DNA from: Glaciihabitans sp. INWT7
Lineage (GTDB): Bacteria; Actinomycetota; Actinomycetes; Actinomycetales; Microbacteriaceae
DNA length: 64,000 nucleotides
NCBI RefSeq assembly: GCF_014217685.1
Contig: NZ_CP043653.1
Coordinates: forward strand, 3,264,991-3,328,990
Direction: 5' to 3'
In this document: positions 15,708 to 23,662 of the stretch, piece after piece
How the letters are laid out: every line of letters starts with the position of its first letter
How positions within the stretch are numbered: position 1 is the stretch's first letter
Position numbers and translations under genes: made by a program
The notes under the pieces: generated by a model
Databases searched by the model: none
Told to the model about the DNA's origin: nothing
Seen by the model: the letters and a program-made list of their open reading frames with translations, nothing else

Positions 15708-16616
15708 GTGGCCAACCGCATCCAGTCGCGGCGGCCGGAGATGTCGGGCGCCATGGCGAAGATCGCGGATTACCTGCTCGAGTACCCCCAGGCGCCGCTC
15801 AAGCTCTCGATCGGCCAGCTCGCCGCGCAGGCGGGGGCCTCTGCAGCCACCGTCACCCGATTCTGTCGCCTGATCGGCTATGCCGGTTACGTGCCGTTCC
15901 GGGTGAGCATCGCCACGGATTTCGGGCGCAGCACGGCGCGCGACTCCTGGAAGACCGACATCGGCCGGGCCTTCGGTCCGCAGGATTCGGCCGCGGACGT
16001 ACTCAGCACGCTCATCAACGCCCACTCCCGCACTCTGCGTGAAACCGCCGCCGCGATCGACTTGCCCCTGATGAAAAAGATTGCCAAACGCATCGCCACG
16101 AGCAGCCACGTGGATATCTACGGGGTCGGCGGAAGCGCATTCCTCGCCGAAGAGATGCAGGCACGGCTGTACCGCATCGGCGTGAACACGCACGTGTGGT
16201 CGGAGGTGCACGCGGGGCTCACGAGCGCCGCCATCCAGACCGCCGGATCTGTGGCCATCGGAATCTCCAACTCCGGGCGAACGGAGGAGACGATCCAGAT
16301 GCTGCGGGAAGCCGGTCGAGCCGGGGCGCTCACTGTGGCGATCAGCAATAATCCGACCTCACCCCTCGCGGAGAACGCCAATCTCACGGTCGTCACCTCG
16401 GTCTACGAGCAGTTCCTCCAGCCCGACGACCTCTCGGCCAAACACGGCCAGCTGCTGGTGCTCGACCTGCTCTACCTGCTCACTGCGCAGGAGAACTTCT
16501 CTCGTTCGACCAACAACCTCGCCGCTTCCGCGCTCGCGGTGGCGACGCACCGCCGCCCCCGCCGTTCCACCCTTTCCCCGCGCTCCGCGCGCGAGACCTC
16601 ACCATCGATCGATTGA
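15708..16616 (+). CDS. MurR/RpiR-family transcriptional regulator
   Basis: 302 residues from GTG 15708, the only canonical start that does not run into nagK. A strong AAGGAG (15642-15647) sits 6 bases before an in-frame ATT (15654) giving ITTVAPPPV..., so an ATT start adding 18 residues is possible. The N-terminal RpiR helix-turn-helix is visible (QLAAQAGASAATVTRFCRLI). The C-terminal SIS domain has VDIYGVGGSAFLAEEMQARL and AIGISNSGRTEETIQMLREA. It senses a sugar phosphate and controls amino-sugar genes. It leads the rpiR-SIS-ngcEFG operon. Confidence 0.88.
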   Translation: MANRIQSRRPEMSGAMAKIADYLLEYPQAPLKLSIGQLAAQAGASAATVTRFCRLIGYAGYVPFRVSIATDFGRSTARDSWKTDIGRAFGPQDSAADVLSTLINAHSRTLRETAAAIDLPLMKKIAKRIATSSHVDIYGVGGSAFLAEEMQARLYRIGVNTHVWSEVHAGLTSAAIQTAGSVAIGISNSGRTEETIQMLREAGRAGALTVAISNNPTSPLAENANLTVVTSVYEQFLQPDDLSAKHGQLLVLDLLYLLTAQENFSRSTNNLAASALAVATHRRPRRSTLSPRSARETSPSID

Positions 16617-16630
16617 AACCAGGAGTCACC

Positions 16631-17398
16631 GTGCCAGAAACCGTCACCCAGTCCGACCTGGACAGCGCCTTCACCCGCGAGGTCCAGTCTCGAATCGAGG
16701 CTCTCGCGGCGAGCGCCCAGGCCGGTGCCTTCGATGACGCCATCAGCCTGTTCGTCGAGGCGATCGGGCACGGTGGAGTGATCCAGGCCTTCGGCACGGG
16801 GCACTCGGAGGCCTTCGCCATGGAGATCGCCGGCCGTGCCGGTGGTCTCATCCCCACCAAGAAGATCGCCCTTCGCGACGTGGTGCTTCGCGGCAGCCTC
16901 GACATCAGCGCCCTCGGCGGCTCCTCCCTCGAACGCAACCCCGACATCGCCGCGGAGCTGTTCGCCATCGCGGACGCCGGCCCCGATGACGTCTTCGTGA
17001 TCGCGTCCAACTCCGGCGTCAACGGCTCGATCGTCGGCCTCGCCCTCGAAGCGAAGCAGCACGGTCATCCGGTGATCGCGGTGACCAGCCTCGACCACAC
17101 CATGCGGGTCGAGCCGAAGCACGCCAGCGGCAAGCGCCTCCGCGATGTGGCAGACGTCGTGATCGACAATCTCGCCCCCTTCGGCGACGCGACCATCGAG
17201 CTCTCCGGTGGAATCCCGGTCGGCGCGGTCTCCTCGATCACCGCGGCCTACATCGCCCAGATCCTCACCATCGGCACGGCCCAGCGGATCGCCGCGCAGG
17301 GTTCGACGCCTCCCCTCTATATCTCGGCGAACATCCCGGGCGGAGACGAGCACAACAAAGCCCTCGAACTGCAGTACAACATCACCCGCAACGCCTGA
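16631..17398 (+). CDS. SIS-domain sugar isomerase-like protein
   Basis: 255 residues from GTG 16631 with AGGAG 6 bases upstream. SIS fold markers are GVIQAFGTGHSEAFAMEIAG, DDVFVIASNSGVNGSIVGL, and VIAVTSLDHTMRV. This group (related to phosphosugar isomerases and MurNAc-6-P etherase) often accompanies amino-sugar transporters in actinobacteria. It probably binds a phosphorylated amino sugar in the cytoplasm, but whether it isomerises, deaminates or cleaves it cannot be told. No nagA or nagB is present in the window. The gene overlaps the end of the regulator region and is followed by ngcE after 50 bp. Confidence 0.82.
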   Translation: MPETVTQSDLDSAFTREVQSRIEALAASAQAGAFDDAISLFVEAIGHGGVIQAFGTGHSEAFAMEIAGRAGGLIPTKKIALRDVVLRGSLDISALGGSSLERNPDIAAELFAIADAGPDDVFVIASNSGVNGSIVGLALEAKQHGHPVIAVTSLDHTMRVEPKHASGKRLRDVADVVIDNLAPFGDATIELSGGIPVGAVSSITAAYIAQILTIGTAQRIAAQGSTPPLYISANIPGGDEHNKALELQYNITRNA

Positions 17399-17448
17399 TT
17401 CGCAGCATCCGGAATCCCCGTCACCCCAAGAATGAAAGGCAGTACACC

Positions 17449-18885
17449 ATGAGCAACACCTCTTTGACGAACGCAGCAGTGACTAAGGCAGCCGAGCCCT
17501 TCCAGCGCCGCCAGTTCCTGCGCGGCGCCCTCGCTGTCGGCGTCTTCATTCCCGCCACCGGGATGCTCGCATCCTGCGTGGGCGGCGGGGGCACCACCGC
17601 GGCACCGGGCGGCACCGTGTCGGCCAAGAACCCCTTCGGCATGGCAGACAAGTCCACCGTCGACGCTGTCATCTTCAAGGGCGGTTACGGAATCGCCTAC
17701 GCCGAATTCGCCGGCAAGGTAGTGGAGAAGGCACAGGCCGGATCCACGGTGAAAGTCACCGCCGCCACCAACATCGCTCAGTCCCTCCAGCCACGGTTCG
17801 TCGGCGGCAACCCGCCGGACGTGATCGACAACAGCGGCGCCAACCTCATCGGTATCAACACCATCCGCGGCCAGCTCGAGGACCTCACCTCTGTGATCGA
17901 GGCCAAGAACCTCGAGGGCAAGGTGATCAAGGACACGCTGTACGCCGGTGTGATCGAGCCCGGTACCTTCGACGGCAAGTTCGTGCAGCTCAACTACGTG
18001 CTCACGGTCTATGCCATGTGGTACTCGGCATCGCTCTTCGAGACCAACGGGTGGACGGTTCCCACCACCTACGAGGAAGCTCTCGCCCTCGGGGCGCAGG
18101 CGAAGGCACAGGGCAAGTACCTATTCGGCTGGGGCAAGGAAGCGGCCACCTACTACCAGACGATGGCCATCGCCTCCGCGATCAAGGAGGGCGGCGACGA
18201 CGTGCGCCTCGCCCTCGAGAACCTGAAGGACGGATGCTGGTCGCTCCAGCCCATCCAGGATGTGTTCACCGGGCTCAAGAAGATCATCGACGCCGGCTAC
18301 ATGCAGCCCGGTGGCGCTGGAACGCAGTTCACTGCGGCCCAGGCCCAGTGGAGCAATGAGGAGAAGTTCCTCCTCTACCCCTCGGGCGGCTGGATCGAAA
18401 ACGAGATGAAGACGCAGACCAAGGAGGGCTTCAAGATGACCGGAGCTCCCGAGCTCACGGTGACCACCTCGCCGAAGTTCCCGCAGAAGGCTCTTCACTC
18501 CACCGCGGGTGAGGGGTACATCGTGCCGTCCCAGGCCAAGAACGCGGCCGGCGGCAAGGAGTTCCTGCGCGCGATGCTGTCGAACGAGGCGGCGGTCAAC
18601 TTCGCCAAGACGACCTTCTCGTCCACCATCGTCAAGGGCACCATCCCCGCCGACGGCTTCGGCTCGACCGCACTGGTTTCGCAGGTGAAGCTTCTCGAGG
18701 GCGCCGGCAGCGACGTCTTCTCCTGGAACTTCGTCGACCTCTACGGACTCAACACCGACCAGCTCGTGGTGTGGAACACCTTCCTGCAGGGCGGTTCCTC
18801 TGTCGCCCAGCTCACCACCTCCCTTCAGCAGATCACCGACAAGGTGCGCAACGACAGTTCAGTGAAGAAGGTCACGGTCAAATGA
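17449..18885 (+). CDS. ngcE: N-acetylglucosamine/diacetylchitobiose ABC transporter substrate-binding protein NgcE
   Basis: 478 residues. The N-terminus has a twin-arginine-like pattern (RRQFLRGALAVGVFIPATG) followed by the lipobox LASC, so it is an exported lipoprotein. The body shows a class I/family 1 sugar-binding protein with the NgcE-type opening KSTVDAVIFKGGYGIAYAEF, FVGGNPPDVIDNSGANLI and NYVLTVYAMWYSASLFETNG. It captures GlcNAc or chitobiose outside the membrane for NgcFG. The ATPase (usually the shared MsiK) is not in this window. The stop overlaps ngcF as ATGA. Confidence 0.9.
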   Translation: MSNTSLTNAAVTKAAEPFQRRQFLRGALAVGVFIPATGMLASCVGGGGTTAAPGGTVSAKNPFGMADKSTVDAVIFKGGYGIAYAEFAGKVVEKAQAGSTVKVTAATNIAQSLQPRFVGGNPPDVIDNSGANLIGINTIRGQLEDLTSVIEAKNLEGKVIKDTLYAGVIEPGTFDGKFVQLNYVLTVYAMWYSASLFETNGWTVPTTYEEALALGAQAKAQGKYLFGWGKEAATYYQTMAIASAIKEGGDDVRLALENLKDGCWSLQPIQDVFTGLKKIIDAGYMQPGGAGTQFTAAQAQWSNEEKFLLYPSGGWIENEMKTQTKEGFKMTGAPELTVTTSPKFPQKALHSTAGEGYIVPSQAKNAAGGKEFLRAMLSNEAAVNFAKTTFSSTIVKGTIPADGFGSTALVSQVKLLEGAGSDVFSWNFVDLYGLNTDQLVVWNTFLQGGSSVAQLTTSLQQITDKVRNDSSVKKVTVK

Positions 18886-19880
18886 CAGCTGTCGTCCCTC
18901 CGACGACAGCGCCGGGCGGTGGACGTGGGTCCACCGCCCGGCGGTTCGGCCGCCGTGACCTGACCTTCGACAAGATCAGCTTCATGCTGGTCTTCCTCGT
19001 GTTGCCGGTGGTCGGGTACGTGCTCTTCGTCGTGTGGCCATTCATCCAGGCGTTCTACTACTCGCTCACCGACTGGTCGGGATTCACCCCGGGCATGAAC
19101 TTCGTCGGCTTCGTCAATTACGGCAAGATCCTCAGCGACAACATCTTCCTCACGGCCATGCGCAACAGCGTCACGCTGCTGTTCGTGCTGCCTGTCGTCA
19201 CTCTCGTGATCAGCCTCGTCTTCGCGACCCTCGTCACCATCGGCGGGCCGAGCCAGGGACCGATCCGCGGGCTGCGCAACTCGAGCCTCTACCGGGTGGT
19301 CTCCTTCTTCCCCTACGTGATCCCCGCTATCGTGATCGGCATCATCTGGAGCCAGGTCTACACTCCCGGCGGTCTGCTGAACGGTGTCCTGACCGGCGTC
19401 GGGCTCACCCAGTTCCAGTCCTTCGCCTGGCTCGGGGATCCCCGCACCGCGATGGTCGCCACGATCTTCGTGATCGTGTGGAGCCTCGTCGGCTTCTACA
19501 TGGTGTTGTTCATCGCGGCGATCAAGGGCATCCCGGCCGAGGTCTTCGAAGCTGCGCGCATCGACGGAGCCGGGCGGCTCCGCACGGCGGTCACCATCAC
19601 GATCCCGCTGTTGCGCGACAACATCCAGACCGCCTACATCTACATGGGCATCCTCGCGCTGGATGCCTTCGTCTACATGTCGGCGCTCAACCCCGGTGGC
19701 GGCCCCAACAACACCACGCTCGTGATGTCTCAGCAGCTGTTCACGACGGCCTTCACCAAAGGGCAGTTCGGAGTCGCCTGTGCGATGGGCGTCGTGCTCG
19801 CCGTGATCACCCTGGTCTTCGCGACGATCGTCTTCCTGGTGAACCGGCTCACCGGCGGATCGAACGAGGTAGCAGAATGA
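18882..19880 (+). CDS. ngcF: Amino-sugar ABC transporter permease NgcF
   Basis: 332 residues from ATG 18882 (ATGA overlap with ngcE). A Gly/Arg-rich cytoplasmic leader of about 35 residues precedes six predicted membrane helices, starting LVFLVLPVVGYVLFVVWPFI. The binding-protein-dependent permease loop is EVFEAARIDGAGRLRTAVTI. It forms the channel with NgcG. Stop overlaps ngcG as ATGA, so the three components are tightly coupled. Confidence 0.9.
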   Translation: MTAVVPPTTAPGGGRGSTARRFGRRDLTFDKISFMLVFLVLPVVGYVLFVVWPFIQAFYYSLTDWSGFTPGMNFVGFVNYGKILSDNIFLTAMRNSVTLLFVLPVVTLVISLVFATLVTIGGPSQGPIRGLRNSSLYRVVSFFPYVIPAIVIGIIWSQVYTPGGLLNGVLTGVGLTQFQSFAWLGDPRTAMVATIFVIVWSLVGFYMVLFIAAIKGIPAEVFEAARIDGAGRLRTAVTITIPLLRDNIQTAYIYMGILALDAFVYMSALNPGGGPNNTTLVMSQQLFTTAFTKGQFGVACAMGVVLAVITLVFATIVFLVNRLTGGSNEVAE

Positions 19881-20758
19881 GCACCGTGAAACTGGCCGGC
19901 ACGGCCGCATCCCGCCGCCGGTCGACAAGCACGGGCGACCGGGTGGTCGGCGGTGTCTCGCATACCGTGCTGACCCTCTGGTCGATCGTCGTCGTCGTGC
20001 CGCTGCTCTGGACGGTCATGTCGTCGTTCAAGACCAGCAAGGAGATCTTCGCGTCGCCGTTCAGTCTGCCGACGCGTTTCAGCTTCGACAACTATGTCAA
20101 CGCCTGGACCACGGCCGGCATCGGCAGCTTCTTGCTCAACACGATCTTCGTGGTGTTCGGTGCGCTGATCGTGACGATGCTGTTCGGGTCCATGTGCGCC
20201 TACGTGCTCGCGCGCTTCCAGTTTCCGGGCAGTCGGGCCATCTACTACCTGATGCTGGCCGGCCTCACCTTCCCGATCTTCCTCGCGATTGTGCCGCTCT
20301 TCTTCGTGCTGCGGAGCATCGGACTGCTCAACACGCTGCCCGGGCTCATCCTCACCTATGCGGCCTTCGCGTTGCCCTTCACGGTGTTCTTCCTGTTCTC
20401 GTTCTTCAAGTCGCTGTCGAACTCGATAGCCGAGGCGGCGGCCCTGGATGGCGCGGGCGAGTGGCGCACGTTCTTCCAGGTGATGCTCCCGATGGCCCGG
20501 CCCGGCCTCGCCACCGTCGCGATCCTCAACTTCGTCGGACTGTGGAACCAGTTCCTGCTGCCGGTCGCACTCAATTCCGATCCGAAGAACTACGTGCTCA
20601 CCCAGGGCATGGCGACCTTCGCATCACAGGCCGGATACTCCGTGGACTTCGGGGCGCTGTTCGCCGGGGTCGTCATCACGATCATCCCGGTGTTCATCGT
20701 CTACCTGATCTTCCAGCGCCAGCTGCAGGGCTCCGTGTCGCAGGGCACGAACAAATAG
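19877..20758 (+). CDS. ngcG: Amino-sugar ABC transporter permease NgcG
   Basis: 293 residues from ATG 19877. Membrane helices begin at VLTLWSIVVVVPLLWTVMSS and the ABC-contact loop reads SIAEAAALDGAGEWRTFFQV. The C-terminal end IPVFIVYLIFQRQLQGSVSQ is typical of MalG-type permeases. It is the second channel subunit and the last gene of the operon; a strong inverted repeat follows 23 bp later. Confidence 0.9.
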   Translation: MSTVKLAGTAASRRRSTSTGDRVVGGVSHTVLTLWSIVVVVPLLWTVMSSFKTSKEIFASPFSLPTRFSFDNYVNAWTTAGIGSFLLNTIFVVFGALIVTMLFGSMCAYVLARFQFPGSRAIYYLMLAGLTFPIFLAIVPLFFVLRSIGLLNTLPGLILTYAAFALPFTVFFLFSFFKSLSNSIAEAAALDGAGEWRTFFQVMLPMARPGLATVAILNFVGLWNQFLLPVALNSDPKNYVLTQGMATFASQAGYSVDFGALFAGVVITIIPVFIVYLIFQRQLQGSVSQGTNK

Positions 20759-20781
20759 CACCTGCACCCTCCCGCGCTGTC

Positions 20782-20823
20782 GAGTGACGCGCGCGCCCGA
20801 AACGTCAGGCGCGCGTGTCACTC
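20782..20823. terminator. Bidirectional terminator-like inverted repeat between ngcG and the DinB gene
   Basis: GAGTGACGCGCGCGCC (20782-20797) pairs with GGCGCGCGTGTCACTC (20808-20823) over 16 bp with one mismatch and a 10-base loop. It lies between convergent genes and covers the 3' end of the DinB gene. No T-run is present. Confidence 0.65.
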
Positions 20824-21335
20824 GCGGGTGCGCGCACGTCCCACAGGTGATGCGTCGGGTCATGGGCGAGGTAGACCGCGAAGCTCGCCACCGTGAACTG
20901 CGCGCCATCGTTGCGGCGGCCGGGGCGGCCCCACGAGTCGTCCGGCACCGCGTCGAAGGCTGCGGCGAGCGCCGCACCCGCCCCAACGAGCTCGTCTGCG
21001 ACCGCTGCCGGGTCCTGCTCGTTGTAGTGCTCCGCCGTCGCCGTCTCGTCCTGATCCCAGTTGGGGAAGACCGGGTCGTACTCGTCGAGCATGAGTCCGA
21101 GGCGCACGAGGAAGATGCGGTACACGTCCCGCACGTGGGCGGCATATTCGAGGGCTGACCAGGTGCTGCCGTCGGGTCGCTGCGCGACATCCGCTCTCTG
21201 CAGGACCGGCGGCCAGGCTGCCGCGTTTGCGCGCACGAGCGCCGCGACATCCCGCGCCGCGACGGTGGTGGCGTCGAAACCGCACTCCGGGCACGGTCGA
21301 TCGAGCACCCAGGTCCAGTTCTTGGTGTCAGGCAT
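20805..21335 (-). CDS. DinB-family protein
   Basis: 176 residues from the ATG encoding MPDTKNWTWV; two more ATGs upstream (21344, 21362) are possible. The opening NWTWVLDRPCPECGFDA and later SALEYAAHVRDVYRIF and YLAHDPTHHLWDVRAP fit the actinobacterial DinB/DUF664 group, a four-helix metal-binding fold with His ligands spread along the helices (AAHVRD, DPTHHLWD). Relatives include mycothiol-dependent enzymes, but no reaction can be assigned. It is monocistronic and its tail shares the inverted repeat with ngcG. Confidence 0.78.
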   Translation of the reverse strand: MPDTKNWTWVLDRPCPECGFDATTVAARDVAALVRANAAAWPPVLQRADVAQRPDGSTWSALEYAAHVRDVYRIFLVRLGLMLDEYDPVFPNWDQDETATAEHYNEQDPAAVADELVGAGAALAAAFDAVPDDSWGRPGRRNDGAQFTVASFAVYLAHDPTHHLWDVRAPASDTRA

Positions 21336-21388
21336 GATCGGCATGACCCCATGGTGGCCCATGAGGGCGAACGGATACCGTAGATGTC

Positions 21389-21706
21389 GTGCCAGATTCC
21401 CCCGTTTTCCCGCCTGCCGTGGTCGCTGCCGTGCTCTCCCACATGAATTCCGACCATGCCGACGACAACCTGCTCATCGCGCGGGCCTTCGCCGACCCGG
21501 CCGCTGCGGCGTGCACGATGACCTCGCTCGACGGTGAGGCCGGCTACTGGAGCTATGTCGTCGAGCGGACCGGCGGCCGTCACGAAAGGGATTTGCGGAT
21601 GCCGTGGGCGGCGGCCATCACGGAGCGCGCCGAGATCCGACGCGAGATCGTGTCGCTCTACGACCAGGCGCACGCTCGCCTCGGCACCACCCCTCGAGAG
21701 CACTGA
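21389..21706 (+). CDS. DUF2470-domain protein (heme-utilisation type)
   Basis: 105 residues from GTG 21389. The pattern VVAAVLSHMNSDHADDNLLI and ACTMTSLDGEAGYW is the DUF2470 domain, found at the C-terminus of HugZ-type heme oxygenases and as stand-alone proteins in actinobacteria. Stand-alone members are thought to act in heme handling. A canonical heme oxygenase lies 1.2 kb downstream, which supports a heme-related role, but they are not in one operon. Confidence 0.78.
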   Translation: MPDSPVFPPAVVAAVLSHMNSDHADDNLLIARAFADPAAAACTMTSLDGEAGYWSYVVERTGGRHERDLRMPWAAAITERAEIRREIVSLYDQAHARLGTTPREH

Positions 21707-21822
21707 GGCTACGCTGGGCACTCGCTGAGCGCCCGGTGGACATCCCCTACCAAACCCCCGGACGCGCGGCCACGAATACCTAGTCAAGCGAGACACCCGT
21801 CGAGCTGTAGAGGAGAAACATC

Positions 21823-22233
21823 ATGTCCAAGTCACCCAACCGCCTGCTCGCGACCGTCTTCGGCGCGGTCTACCTTCTCGTCGGCCTGCTCGGCTTCACG
21901 GCAACCTCGGGTGTCGGCTTCTTCGACGTCAAGGGCGGCCTTCTGCTCGGCATCTTCGAGGTCAACGTGTTCCACAACGTCGCCCACCTCCTGATCGGCG
22001 CCGCGCTGCTCATTGCCGGACTGTCGAGCCTTCGCGCGTCCAAGGCCGTCAACACCACCATCGGAGCCGCGTACCTGCTGCTCGGTATCGTCGGCCTGTT
22101 CATCCTCAACTCGGCCGCGAACATCCTCGCCATCAACACCGCGGACAACGTGCTGCACTTCGGTAGCGCCGTGATCCTGCTCGGCGTCGGGCTCGGCGCG
22201 GACAAGGCAGTTCGCGCCCACGCCGCCGCGTAG
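21823..22233 (+). CDS. DUF4383 membrane protein
   Basis: 136 residues with GAGGAG upstream of the ATG. Four membrane helices are visible, beginning RLLATVFGAVYLLVGLLGFT. Between the first two is the family's DVKGGLLLGIFEVNVFHNVA segment with its conserved N-x-x-H-N. The function is unknown. It precedes another membrane protein by 36 bp on the same strand and the two are probably cotranscribed. Confidence 0.82.
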   Translation: MSKSPNRLLATVFGAVYLLVGLLGFTATSGVGFFDVKGGLLLGIFEVNVFHNVAHLLIGAALLIAGLSSLRASKAVNTTIGAAYLLLGIVGLFILNSAANILAINTADNVLHFGSAVILLGVGLGADKAVRAHAAA

Positions 22234-22269
22234 TCGCATCCGCTCGATCGATCGCAGGGGAGAGTTCTC

Positions 22270-22833
22270 ATGTCTGTCATCACCCGTTCGTGGCTGTCCT
22301 TCGCCGCCATCGGTGCCGGAGTGATCCATCTGGCACTCGTGATCAGCTCTCCCCTCGCCGTCGGCATCCCCCTGGCGATGTTCGGCCTTGCCGAGCTCAC
22401 CTGGGGCGTGCTCATCCTCGTGAAGGACCGATTGCTCGTGCCTCGGCTCGCGCAGGCCGGAGCCCTCGCACCGGTGCTGCTCTGGAGCCTCCTCACCGTG
22501 ACGGCCACCCTTCTCGCCGCTCCCCAGATCGCGGCATCGCTGCGATTCGTCCCGATGGGCATCGCCGCTCTCTTCGAACTCTTCATCGCCGCAATACTCA
22601 GCGTGATACTGCGCCGACGGTCGACTGCGACTGCGACTGCGACTGCGGCAGCGCGGGAGCCGAAGGCCCCCGGTGCGGTGAGATACCTCGCCGCCGTGAT
22701 GCTCGCCGGAATTCTGGTCGGTGGTCTCACCACCCCGGTTCTCGCCGCGACCCAGGCCGGGACTGTGGCGATGCAACACGGCGGGACCATGGGCGGGATG
22801 ATGGATATGAACATGCCGGGAATGGGCCACTGA
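22270..22833 (+). CDS. Membrane protein with Met/His-rich C-terminal tail
   Basis: 187 residues, GGGGAG ahead of the ATG. Four N-terminal membrane helices (for example LSFAAIGAGVIHLALVISSP), a basic linker with a Thr-Ala repeat (STATATATAAA, from a CTGCGA DNA repeat), then a fifth helix and a short tail MQHGGTMGGMMDMNMPGMGH. That tail has eight Met and two His in 20 residues, similar to copper-binding segments of CopC/PcoE-type proteins. No family is recognised. Metal binding is inferred from composition. It lies between DUF4383 and the heme oxygenase. Confidence 0.72.
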   Translation: MSVITRSWLSFAAIGAGVIHLALVISSPLAVGIPLAMFGLAELTWGVLILVKDRLLVPRLAQAGALAPVLLWSLLTVTATLLAAPQIAASLRFVPMGIAALFELFIAAILSVILRRRSTATATATAAAREPKAPGAVRYLAAVMLAGILVGGLTTPVLAATQAGTVAMQHGGTMGGMMDMNMPGMGH

Positions 22834-22854
22834 CACGCGGTCATCCCGCTAAAC

Positions 22855-22873
22855 TTAGGGTCACCTAACCTGA
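22855..22873. promoter_or_regulatory. IdeR/DtxR-like iron box upstream of heme oxygenase
   Basis: The 19-mer TTAGGGTCACCTAACCTGA matches the IdeR/DtxR consensus TTAGGTTAGSCTAACCTAA at about 15 of 19 positions, with both half sites intact. It ends 14 bp before the heme oxygenase start. Repression by iron-loaded regulator would limit heme breakdown to iron starvation. Confidence 0.78.
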
Positions 22874-22887
22874 GCTCAGGAGTCGCC

Positions 22888-23535
22888 GTGACCCGTGTCA
22901 TCCCCTTTTCGCAGGCGCTCCGCGAGCGCACCTGGTCCGGTCACGGTGACAGTGAGGGGGCTGGCTTTATGTCCGACCTCATGACCGGCAAGGGCACCCG
23001 CGAGGATTACATCGCCCTGGTGGCCCAGCACTTCTTCATCTACGAGGCCCTCGAGGCAGCAGCACAGCGGATGGCGACGGATCCCGTGGCCGCGCCGTTC
23101 ATCAGCCCGCAGCTCACCCGACTTCCCGCCATCCGCCTCGACCTCGCCTTCCTGCTGGGCGAAGACTGGCAGCAGCGCATCGCCCCCCTGCCGACCACAC
23201 GGCGCTACGTCGATCGGCTCAACACCGTCGCGGCCAGCTGGCCCGGTGGGTTCGTGGCCCACCACTACACGCGGTACCTCGGCGACCTCTCGGGTGGGCA
23301 GGTCATCCGCAGTCTCATGCAGCGCCAATTCGGGTTCGAGACGAACGGGGTCGGGTTCTACCTCTTCGACCAGATCGCCCGGCCGAAGCAATTCAAGGAG
23401 ACCTACCGCGAGCAACTGGATGCGGTGGACTGGAGCGCAGAAGAACGCGAACGGGTGATCGACGAGGTGCTCATCGCCTACCGCTTCAACACCGAGCTCT
23501 TCGAGGACCTGTCGCGCGCGAAGGCAGCCGCCTAG
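22888..23535 (+). CDS. hmuO: Biliverdin-producing heme oxygenase
   Basis: 215 residues, the usual bacterial size. The proximal heme-ligand His is H19 in SGHGDSEGAGFMSDLM, aligned with AHEKAEHSTFMSDLL of corynebacterial HmuO. The distal-helix signature RYLGDLSGGQVI is intact. It opens heme to biliverdin, CO and iron, using electrons from a reductase, in the cytoplasm. The iron box just upstream implies induction under iron limitation. Confidence 0.92.
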   Translation: MTRVIPFSQALRERTWSGHGDSEGAGFMSDLMTGKGTREDYIALVAQHFFIYEALEAAAQRMATDPVAAPFISPQLTRLPAIRLDLAFLLGEDWQQRIAPLPTTRRYVDRLNTVAASWPGGFVAHHYTRYLGDLSGGQVIRSLMQRQFGFETNGVGFYLFDQIARPKQFKETYREQLDAVDWSAEERERVIDEVLIAYRFNTELFEDLSRAKAAA

Positions 23536-23625
23536 CCTCCCCCGCTGCTCTCCGGGGACACTCCGGCGTACCCGGACATCTGCGCACGTTGCGGCCCGGC
23601 GCGCGGGCCACGAAAGTGCGCGATC

Positions 23626-23640
23626 GCCCGCTTTGCGGGC
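23626..23640. terminator. Short GC hairpin between heme oxygenase and helicase genes
   Basis: GCCCGC, TTT loop, GCGGGC. A second GC-rich repeat (GGCCC...GGGCC) lies just upstream at about 23592-23608. It is located between convergent genes, so it may serve either transcript. Confidence 0.45.
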
Positions 23641-23662
23641 CCGTCCGGGCCGCCCCTGCGCG

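Noticed and set aside
21832..22931. Long minus-strand frames over DUF4383 and the Met/His protein
   Set aside because: Composition is that of an antisense shadow; the plus-strand genes have good ribosome sites and membrane helices.
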